Positions 10,795 through 21,400 of a DNA stretch of 64,000 bases are shown here, piece by piece (the stretch's first letter is position 1; every line of letters begins with the position of its first letter). The notes under the pieces are model-generated. The model searched no databases and was not told the DNA's origin. It worked only from the letters and a program-made list of their open reading frames with translations. The stretch comes from Undaria pinnatifida (lineage: Eukaryota > Sar > Phaeophyceae > Laminariales > Alariaceae). The DNA is taken from positions 22,378,454-22,442,453 of the forward strand of contig JABAKD010000002.1 in NCBI GenBank assembly GCA_012845835.1. Direction: 5' to 3'. The position numbers were made by a program, and so were the translations under genes.

Positions 10795-11090
10795 TCCGTA
10801 CCCGGAACTTCTGTAAGTTCTGTAGGACATTCGTACCCGTACCCGGAACTTCTGGAAGTTCTGTAAGACTTTCATACAAGTACTCGGAATTTATGTGAGT
10901 TCTGTTCGACCTATGCAACAATACGCGGGGGTACGTGTACGGCATGTTTTGTACCCGCCCGGAACTTCTGTGTTTTGTACGCCCGTTCCACAATACCCGG
11001 AACTTCTGTGACGTCTGTAACACTTCTATACCCGTACCCGAAACTTCTGGAAGTTCTGTAAGCCTCCCATACCTTTACCCGGAATCCACA
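10795..11090 (+). repeat. Minisatellite, block 2
   Basis: Same unit as 9.74-10.15 kb (CCCGTACCCGGAACTTCTG, AAGTTCTGTAAG, CATTCATAC), about six degenerate copies. Confidence 0.8.
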
Positions 11091-11189
11091 AACCCTACAG
11101 AACATAACCTTGCTAACCTTGCTAAATTCAGTTTTATGTTTCACGTGGTTGAACGCGGAATTCCTTTTGTTTTAGAGACCGGAAAGTAA

Positions 11190-11465
11190 TGTTGTTGTTG
11201 TTCTCACATTAACTCGCATTATCAAGTCCGTGGTCACAGGACAGGCTCCAGTCACTCTAGAATGGAGGAATACCCCAGGAAAGCACACACGCAATCAAAA
11301 CCAAAAGTGGTGCACGCATATATATTGTTGTTTAACTCCACCCTCCCCTCACCGGTCATTCGACTTACAGGATATACTTCATTTTTCTGCCACTGCCGTC
11401 AGATTTTGTCCCCCCCAAAAACGGGTTTTATTGTTTCCGCACACAGATTGATTAACATCACCCTG
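11190..11465. repeat. Family C arm followed by an inverted fragment of family A
   Basis: 11190-11330 repeats the fold-back arm (TTGTTGTTGTTCTCACATTA, GTGGTCACAGGACAGGCTCC). 11335-11465 is the reverse complement of family A (TGTCCCCCCCAAAAACGGG, CATCACCCTGTTGAT). The junction shows repeat-on-repeat accretion. Confidence 0.6.
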
Positions 11466-11528
11466 TTGATCCCACACCCTCAGCCACTTACGTCCCGTAG
11501 ACCTCACTGTAATGCGACAGAGCCCAAC

Positions 11529-11759
11529 ATGCCTGCTGGGCGACCCCGCAAAAGATCCTTTATAAGAACTGGTCAGCATTCCAATCGTTTCGCCAAACGC
11601 CCAGCGGAACCAAATCCGGTGCCGGCAGGACCAGATAAAGCGGAGGAACCATATCAGCTGCACTATGACAGTTTAGCAAGTTACAATGCCGATGGAGAAT
11701 GGACAAGAGACAGAAGAGGCACCCCACGAGGCGCAAGGGCCCGCGGCAGACGGATCTAG
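11529..11759 (+). CDS. Small basic ORF, unknown function
   Basis: An ATG at 11529 opens 76 codons beginning MPAGRPRKRSFIRTG. The GRPRKR core resembles an AT-hook, but the rest matches no family I know. It lies about 700 bp upstream of the first recognised decarboxylase exon on the same strand. It could be an unrelated small gene, a transposon relic, or part of that gene's 5' region. There is no supporting splice or promoter evidence. Confidence 0.15.
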   Translation: MPAGRPRKRSFIRTGQHSNRFAKRPAEPNPVPAGPDKAEEPYQLHYDSLASYNADGEWTRDRRGTPRGARARGRRI

Positions 11760-12472
11760 CTCAATGTGTAGTGATAATATAGATACGACATATTCCAGGT
11801 ATATGATACGTTTAGCTGCAAGGAAAAGAGACTTACGAAGTATTAAGCATGCGGGGGGCTATTCCCCCACGTCGGGTCGATTTCATGTCATTTCGGAGCA
11901 ATTTTTTGCTGTTTTGGGGTAAGTTCGGAACATTTTTTTCGAAAAAACGGCGATGACATCCGATTTAATTTTTCAAGGCCGGATTCGGGTTTCTCTCGGT
12001 CGCCCGGTTCATGCTAGCTTTGTTTCACCTGTTAACTCTCAAAGTTGGGCGAGAAAACATGGGTAGCCAGTAGAGTGAAAGTTTGATCGGATGGACTATA
12101 GTAATAATCATATTATACGGAAACCAAACAGGACTCGTAGCATTAACGTAAAAACATCACGTCAAAACAACTTTGCTCCCATCCACGTAATAATAGTTTA
12201 TCTTTGAAATGGAAGCCTGCATTTAGCACGCAGGTAGAAAATTTTGCTCGCATCCACCTCCGTTTCCTTTCCCCACCACCACCACCACGCACACCCCTCC
12301 CCCGCCTTCTCGTTCATCTTTTCTCGCGTTCCGCGTCCCGTCACACCCCGCTGTCATTTGCTCTTTCGAAATTCTGCGCGATGTGATGAATACTTGGACA
12401 TGCCGTGGCACGAAACAATTATCTGCATAGCCTCCGAGCGATGGCGCCACAGGTGCACCACTACCGCGACAA

Positions 12473-15400
12473 TTGCCGTCAGCCTCGTCTGTTGAACTAC
12501 ATTCCAATGAGGAACGACCAAGGCTGTTCGGAACGGAGGGATGGGAGGGTGAGGCAGATGTGTCCGACTGGGAACCGTTTCGCCTCTTGGGACGTTCAAT
12601 GGTCGACTACATCGCGAACTATTACCAACAAATCGAGGGTCGCCCCGTCCGGGCGCGCGTCGAGCCTGGGTACCTCAAGGTATGTAGGATGGGAGAGGTT
12701 TTGCCGTAAACACTACGGCTCTACTGCTGTGTCTGGTATCTCTGTGAAAGAGAGCAGCGGAAAGGGTTGGTTTTAGGTTACTGGGATAGTATGCATGAGA
12801 GATTTAGGGGTTTCTTTATTATTTGGTTATTTCCTCACCCCGTTCGCCGCGGACTAATTGCTTTTTTGTTCATCGCGTTTATTATATTGGCACTTTTTCT
12901 TTCCCTTTCTCCCTCACTGGACGTGATTAAGATCCGGGGTCACCAAGCAGAGGATCTTCTCCCTCCTCCCCACTACGGTACGTGCCTCAATTTGTATTGC
13001 GAGAAGTAGTCGGCACTTTCTTCCCTCCCGATTCGCGTCAAATTGTGTTCACCCACACTATCAACCGCTCTCGGTAGTTGTTGGCGTCTCTAGAAAATAA
13101 AATATCCATACCTAGAGTTAAACACCTGACTCCACCCTTAATAAAAGTGCTGAAGTTCACCACTAGGCCACCGGGGCGACCGGCAGCAGTATAATAGTTT
13201 TGGAAAAGAATGAAGAAAAAATAAATCAAAACTTGCTCGGGAATTGCGTTGCTCAGGGTTCTCCGCAAAAAGACGTCAACATCTAAATTAGACCATTAGG
13301 ACCGAATGTTTTCTCCTTGCTCAGAGGGAGAGCTTCCAGAGAGTTGCCAACCCGGACCAACAAGCTGCACAGGGTTACAGCCATGGGACATAGCACAGGC
13401 GATATGAGAGGTGCCTGCGCCATCGCAAAGCGAACACCGACTCGCCGCCGCGGCGTCGGGTAACAGGGCGCGTCATCTCCTCGAACCAGCGGTGGTTTTG
13501 CGACGCTGTGGCCGCGAAATTAGTGTTGTACGATCAGCAGGCAGGGTCAATTGGATACTCGCACATACGGGTACCTGGTATGAGAAAAACATTACTCCGG
13601 AGTATATGACAAGCAGCCTCTTAAGCTGGGTCATGGCGAGGAGTTTCGCCGAGGCGGATGCCCACGCGCTTCAAAAGCGTGAGGCAACAGGGCACACCAC
13701 CTCCTCCAACCTGTCGTTGTTTGGTGGTACTGTGGTGTGGCAATGTGGTGGCACAACAGCTGTCTTCTCAGCCAAGGCGGGACAGACATGGAGGAGAGGA
13801 GGGGAAGGTTGTGCGTTCACGCTGGACGTAAAAATAAGACGGGCAACGACGCTCGGTCGTGAGCTGGGTGGTGGTAAAGAGGCGGCGACGATGGCAGACA
13901 ATATGTGATAGGAGTTGAAACGCGGAGGGAGCAGGTCGCAATGGAAAGTAGTGGTAGATCAGCACAACGCTCCAAGCTTGTTGCTACTCGAGCGCACGTC
14001 TTATGATTCTCACACGAGATCACAGCCTTCTTGCTCATTCTCGTCCATCTGAGCAGATTTTGTTGTTTCATGTATTCGTAGTCATCATCCTAGACCACAC
14101 CCCGACCATGAGCATCCGCCCATGAGCATCGATCTATTTTTCTTTCTTTTTTTCAGAAACTGGCTACTACTGTCCTGGTAGTTTGTACTACTGACTGGGC
14201 GGTGAACCTCGCGATGTTGCTGCCAATAGATTGTTGTAGCATAGAAGCGTATGAAGCCTATGTTCCGCAGGAAACACCCACAGGGCCACAATTTGGCAGG
14301 CCGGCTGAGCCCCCTCCCCCCGTAGATCGCTGCCTTTAAAATATACATATAATAGTTGGCCTCGGTTGGCACTGACGCCGTGAAACATTATATGTATATT
14401 GGGGTTGGCGTTGGTTGGCAACGGCACTTTAAAACATGCCGATCACAGCGTGAGCTAGACAACCAGGGTGCCGTTTTTGTTTTTGTTTTTTGGCGGTCAC
14501 GATGATGGTTATGGAGTAGGATCATATTGTGCGGAGTGTAAAACCCTAACTCCGCACATGGGGAATGATCGCATCACGTAGTGTGAATATGGTAAGACAC
14601 CCACGAGGCAGTTACATAGTAATACCCATTGCTGTCTCTGGAGTGGCCACACAAGAAACAAAGTATAAGTCATTGGCGCTGTCATCCATAAGCAAGAAAG
14701 TAGGCACAAGGTGCCGAAGTCCGTCTTACGAGCGCTTGTTGGAAGGATGCAGGTCACCCTTCATGCGACTCGCCATACACCTCACGGCGCTTTTCGCGCT
14801 TGGTGCAATCAATGTCTGCCTGGTTGGTGAAAACCCGACGTGCTCCGTCCTGGCATAGTAGGGATGCGAAGGTCTATGGTCAAACGACTACGGCCATGCA
14901 CAAGCTGAGTACACCCCCCCCCGTAGAACACCCCCACCCCCCGGACGGGGATAGCATACGCAAACAGTTTCTATGTAATATATGGAAGAAGCATAATGAG
15001 CGCCCAATTGTTGGAGGTGTCTCTATTAGCAGTAGGAACGGTGCTCCGTCTCGAAAGGGATGCGTGGTCAATGGTCAAATGACTAAGGCAAGCAACAAAT
15101 GAGTACGCGCCCCCGCCCCCCCCCCGCCCCCCCTCGCGATGGACCATTCAGATGAGGCTCATCCAAGAATTGAACAATATATTGTTGAGAGGATGGTCGG
15201 TTACAAACTTGGATCGGACCAAGAATAAAGCCTGAACAATTTTTAGTGTAGTATGCGAATAAGGGGAGACGTCCCCGAATGAGATCGTGAGTATCGCGCA
15301 GGCGAGGTACGCCAAGTGTCACGAAAAGTGTCACACATTATACCCCGCGCATAGAACCAAGCATTGTCTACCCAGCGCTTCTCCCAAAAACACCATGTCC

Positions 15401-18400
15401 CGCTACGTCAAAAAAAAATGCGGAGAATGATTATCCGAGCACACAAGCACTTCACCAAATATGCCTATCTGAGGTATATGCTGTGCTGCGATGAAACAAG
15501 TTGATCGCGATTTTAACGACATGTTAGCACCCATGGTAGGCAATAGGGACACAAACGACAATGAGAGTAGCAACGAGAGTCCAGTTGTCAACACGGAGGA
15601 TATCTCGCAGTTGAAATACCTGTTTCAAGAATCCAACCATAAGGAAACGATACGTAGCTTTCACGACTCCACAAACAAAAGTAGACAGACTAAAACAGAA
15701 AACCACCGTTTTACACAAGACATAGTGTGAAGGGACCGGTTTCGGCCACACAAGCCTCAGCGAGACTGCATGGTTGAAACGAGGCGATTCCCCATGCGGC
15801 CCAAACTCGCGAACCCAACCCATGCAAATAGGTTTCTAGATGTGCACGCCTAACAAATCTATCCACCCGACACTTGCACCATAACAAGGCAACACTAACC
15901 CGCAAGGGGATATCGGAAACGTTCGTCCGTGTCATCGAAATGCAGCCGTCCCGAGGAACGCCGGCATGGAGTAGCCGCACGACAGATAGCACTGACTTCA
16001 ATAAAATGGGAAACCCGGTGTAACTCCGAAATTTATCTGTCGGTATGCCGACCAACTGTATGATACGATTTTTAACAATTAATTGTCGACCTTGGTTTCT
16101 CAACATGAAATATGTTGTCATAGGCAATCAGGAAGGGTTATACCATAGTAAGCGTAAATGTTGAAGAAGACGATAAACCTCTCTGTCAAGACCCCACCTA
16201 GAGCACCGATATGATTCTCCTTCAAAATGAACACCCCAAAGCTATGTACAATGCTATCCAATATGGACTTGAGGCGCATGGAGGAAGGGGCATTGTGGGG
16301 TGCAGTTTACGTGGGTACCGTCAATCTCCGACCACTCGTGCCAACCATGAAGATGCATAAACCAACGTCAAGTCTACGATGCCCGTCATCAATGATGGGT
16401 CTTCATAATAGTTTATGTCTTGGAACATCAATCCCGAATGCGTTGAGTGAAGGGTCTTCCACGAGGGTGACCGAAACTCCTACTTCTCATTACTGCATAG
16501 ATATCCCCTCGCTTGATGCGAGGGGTGGTTGTGAAGGCGCCTCCGTGCCACATTGTACGACATAAACAGTAACGCTAGACCTCGGCCGTACCCGTCCAAG
16601 ACCAAGACAAGGCCGACATTGTCAGAGGAGGCGACTTCCAAAGTAGTTTATATGTTCGCTGGTATGAAATACACATAGTAAATGAGAAGTGTGTGCCTCT
16701 TCCTTGCAGAAGCCCGTGCCCTTTTGAAATCATACCCTGGTTTACAACGGTATGGTGCGGGCTCACTCTAGTAAATTTTCATTTAAGCGGTCATAACTTG
16801 TGGCTGGTACGGACGATTTGTTTTTGTCTTCCATATTCGTCATGCCCGTGACAACGCGCACAAGATGCAAGAACTATTTTAGCCGTTTTATTCCAAATGA
16901 AAAATATGTACTTTTTTCAAGTGAAACAGAATCGAAAAGAAAAAAAAGCCTCCACGGTGGCAATTCAACCAGCTGCTTCATGACCACAGCGGTCAAATAG
17001 TTTACGTTTCTCCACTCGTTGATGGTGCTGGTGATTGCACCGCTGTGGTCGTACCATTGGGCATTTAACCTTACATAGAATGGTTGGATACATTTTGTCA
17101 GGTAGTTCAATTGTCATTGTTGGCGTTTCTTTGTTAGCTCTTGAGATCTTGAGATACGAACGCGAAGGTCCATTGGGCCGATGGCATGGCACTTCCCCGT
17201 GTGATAACGAACGAGCTATTGCATTGTGAACAAACGCACTCCGAGCCTACGAGGGGAAGTCCTCGGAGCTGATACCACCGGGCCCGCGGTCGCGCGAGTC
17301 GGTACAATTCAGTTGACTTGGGTAAGTTCTGCTTACTGCCCAAAACGTGACCAATTTGCTTTTCGAAGGCCGGAAAGCACTACTGTTTTGCGTGCTGGTG
17401 TGGGACACCAGCCGAAAGCAATGGAAGACCCTACAGCAGCAAGAGGAGCACGCTCGCAGGGCGCTGGCGGGGTCCATTCTGCGAGTTGGGGCAACCCGAG
17501 ACGTGGGCGCCTAGCCGGGGTCTGGCTGAAGCCGGAAATCAAAGTGACGATTGGGGGAGATAGACCGCCTAGGTGGGGTGGTGATATTGCTATCTTCGAA
17601 GATATGCGTGAATTTCTTGTTGCCTACTTGGAGTTCGAGCAGCAGATGCATAACACAAACCAAGATGGAGGAGACCGGGTACTCGCGAGGAGGCGAGAGC
17701 TGGTAGATCCGGCGACCCAAGTGATGGTGGCTGATGAGTTCTACGGTGGCAAGCCCTGGTTCGACCTCTCCGAGGAGGCGCTAATGCAAGGGCTCAAAAG
17801 GGTTGCTGACGAGTGATGAGGATTTCGGCCGCCAGATATTCCGTGTGCAGAAGATGGATTTGAGCGTGCCGGTAGACAGCAGGGTGTTCGTGCAAAAATG
17901 TGCCCTGCGGAAATACCTTGCTGACAGCGGGCTCACGGAGGTGGTGAGGCCCGACGGTCGGCAGTACACGCTAAAGCATGCCAAGGTGCTGGTTGAGGCA
18001 ATAGCGGCGGGAATCGAGCCACTCGAGTTCCGCCGCGAGGTGGGAAAAAATATGGGTTTCGATCTCGTAACGCATGACCCTGACGCGTTGTTCAACAATA
18101 TTGCCAAGCAGCAACGGGACCAAGCTGTAATTGAGGCCAAGGATGCTGAACGTCGGCAAACAGCGAAACGGCGTGACTCTGGGTCGATGGCTGCTGCGGG
18201 GACCAAGCCGCAGGGACGTGCTGCTGACGAGAACGACTCACGCGAGAATGCCAAGGCTGCTGGTGTAAAAGCAGAGCGGAATCGTCGGTACGACAACCAC
18301 GAGTGTTTTGTATGTGGCAAGCAGGGACATAAGCAGTGGGACTGCCCCCGAAGCCAGCAGGGTAGGGCGGGGAAAGGCGTCCATGGCCAGAGCCACGGCC

Positions 18401-21400
18401 AGACCCCCATACAGCAGCAGCAATCCACAAACGGTTCCGCTCAGCATACCCGGAGCAAGACAATTGGGATGGCCCCTGCGTCTGCCAGCCCTCGAGCTAG
18501 TGGGTACCAGACGGCCTCAAAAGTGGTGGTTACGAAGACCGAACCTGCTGCGCCTGAAGCGCCTACGCAGAACGACGATGACGACGTGTACATTCGCGTG
18601 CCGAGGGAGAATATGGTGCCAGTAGATAACGGGCTCACCGAGACGGTGCAGCACCAGGTTTCCCAAAGCGCCAGGCCACAGAATGCAGCACCAGTTCTTC
18701 ACTCCATTCCGCTGCAGCCGCCGGCAACCGCGTCACAGCAGTGGCGTGGAGATTCCAGCACCCTTTATTCCGCGCGTGTCGCGGTCGTGCAGCTTGGCAG
18801 ATGTGGTAACACGATCGTGGATTCGGTAGAGAACGAACCGCATGTGGAGGGCCTGACGCAGCACCTCGCGGGGCGTCTTGCGGTTCCCGGTGCTTCCGCG
18901 GCTGCTGAGGTCAAGGTGCTCATGGATTCTGGTTCAAGCATCAAAGCAATGTCGGAAGAGCTGGTACAGGCCCTGCGGGAAGAGCCGGGGATGACGCAAA
19001 CCGCGTTAACGCATGCGCGTGTGGTAACGTTGTTGGGCCAGGAGTGTGATATTTAGACGCAATCGTGTCGACTCCACTTAACGATCGATACACGATGGGG
19101 GCCAGTCCGATTTACCATGCCATTTATCGTGCTCCCTGGGGGAGGCGCTGTGATTATCATCGGGCAGAAGACGCTGAGAGAGAAACTCGGCATCGACGTC
19201 ATGGCGCAGCTCAAAGCCTCTGTACTGAAGGCACAAGGTCGTCAAGATGGCGCTGGGATGGAGCTTACAGCTCGTTCTGTGGGCGAGCCCAACGACGGTG
19301 CTGTGCTGCGAGCGGCGATGTCTGTCACAGTGTTCGTGCCGGGCGGTGATGCACCAGGCGACGTGGACGATGAGGTCACACTGACACTGTCGTCTCAACG
19401 ACCCATGATATTCCAGGATTCCGAGGTGGAAATGCGGGATCGTGTGGGCGTGTTGGAGACTGCTGTCGACAACGCTGTTGACCATGGCTCCCCGCCGGAA
19501 AGTGCCAAGATGCTGCGAGATATCGCTTTTTGCGCGCACTTTGACGTGTTTTGTCGGGCGTTGTCGGGTGACTCACCTGCACGCAAGAAGCCTGGGGCGG
19601 TCCGGTTTCATTTAGGGGCAAGGGTGGTGCGGGCGAAGCCCCCACCTGAACCTAGTCGCCTGCGGCGGAGTGCGCCAGAGTCGTTCCCCGACTGCCGCTC
19701 GGTACGGACGACGAGTTTGTCGTCAAGGTGGCCTGGGAAGGGCCGGACGAGGCGGAGAGCACCTGGGAGCCGGTGTCGCGCGTGTTTGATGGCACGACAG
19801 CGGTGCTGCGAATAGAGCTCGAGGCGCTGTGGCTGAAGATGGATCAGAAGCGGGGACTCGTACAACGGTATGGGCTGCGTTTTTTATCATATTGTGGTTT
19901 GGGGGGGATCCCGAATTCTGAATTGCTGATTCTCGGTTTTATCTAAACTTTGGGTTTCGACTTTTTTCTGGTTTGGATTTTCGCGCAGGGCGCTGGTAGC
20001 TCCTGCTGACGCAGCCACAGCTGACGGTTCATCGCCGAGGCTGTGTGGACAGAGCATGCCCGGGGTTGATGCTTCCGTTTTACGGGTGTCTGTTGTACTG
20101 AAATACACGTTCTATGTGTAATCTGGGTTTCGGCAAGTTGCATGCGCAGTTGGAGGGGTAACGCTTGGTGCTCGTGGTTTGCTTGATGATGCATTGGTGA
20201 TGACGCGGCTGCTGCGCAATCGTTGTTCATGGTCAGTAAACGCGGTAGATCTTAGGTCATGGTGAAAATGACCGGGGTGTGTTGGACTTGACCATTGCCC
20301 AACGTACGAACAGCTATGTATATCAAAGCTACTCGGTCTGAGCCAACTTGTGGTTGGTGGGCCGAGATGGGCTTTTGGAGGGTGCTGTACCGCTGTGGTC
20401 GTATCATTGGGCATTTTTCCATACATAGAATGGTTGGATACATTTTGTCAGGGAGTTCAATTGTCATTACTGGCGTTTATTGTTAGCTCTTGAGATCTTG
20501 AGATAAAAACGAGAAGGTCCATGGCCGATGGCATGGTACTTCCCTGTGTAATAACGAACGAACTATTGCATTGTGGACAAACGCACTACGAGCCTACGAG
20601 GGCATGCCCTCGGAGCTGATGCCACCGGGCCCGCGGTCGCGCGAGTCGGTACATAATATGGTTTGGCTACAAAACTTATGTCCTTGTATACAGAAATATT
20701 TTGCGGTCATTACCTTTTGTTTAGTTCGAAAAACACTGCGTTATGCTCTCAGCTTTCACCATATTTGTCCTGGCAGTCATCGTTCTAGTAAATGTGAAGA
20801 AAACAGGGCTTGATATATTTCGGCCTCTGTCGGGGATGATCCAGATACAAACGCTGAGTAAGCTAGCTGTGTATATCTGCATTTTGTTTTGGCGAGATCG
20901 CCATAGTTGTTGAGATATAGTGGTATTTGTTCGGTGAAAATGCCTTCCGAGCGACGGTCAACACGCGATTACGAGCTGCACAGCGCTAACTCGCTTGTTT
21001 AAATAGTCTCATTCCAAAGCTCCTGAGCAGAACCTTCCGACGTATATATTAGATCTGCTCAATTGTTGCGGGGGCGGTTATTTTTTAATTAAAGTGCCCA
21101 AAAATCGGGTCACAAGTGCCCGCAACATACTCGAGAAAAAAGGAACAAAAACGAACCCTCCTGTGGTCCAAATACACAGCGGCAAAACCACCAAAACCAC
21201 AACAGTATAGCGGCCGCGGCAAACTCCACAACAGTATAGCGGCCGCGGCAAACTCGATAGGCACGCGATGAACGTTGGACTAAAATGGAGGACCCACGCA
21301 TGTTTTCTCGCATGCTGGCCCGCTTCGGAGTCACGATAGCTGTCATTGTGGCTCTAGGCCATGCTAACACACCGCTGGTAGTCATTTGCCTATCCGCAAT

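Larger units (their letters stand above)
17036..20653 (+). mobile_element. Internally deleted chromodomain LTR retrotransposon (Ty3/gypsy-like)
   Basis: Two direct repeats of about 270 bp (17036-17306 and 20386-20653) start TG(C/T)ACCGCTGTGGTCGTA and end GCGAGTCGGTACA, the TG...CA ends of LTRs. Between them lie a Gag-like protein with a CCHC zinc knuckle, a protease-like DSGS site, and a chromodomain typical of the pol C-terminus of chromoviruses. Reverse transcriptase, RNase H and integrase are absent, so the element is non-autonomous. Flanking bases do not form a clear 4-5 bp target duplication. It sits in sense orientation in decarboxylase intron 1. Confidence 0.85.

Noticed and set aside
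9735..11090. Possible CRISPR-like array
   Set aside because: Units abut each other without unique equal-length spacers, and the context is eukaryotic.
13411..13908. 165-codon frame in decarboxylase intron 1
   Set aside because: No recognisable domain, and it overlaps an open frame on the opposite strand; kept only as an unannotated intron frame.
17781..18428. 215-codon minus-strand frame
   Set aside because: Antisense of the gag region containing the CCHC knuckle.
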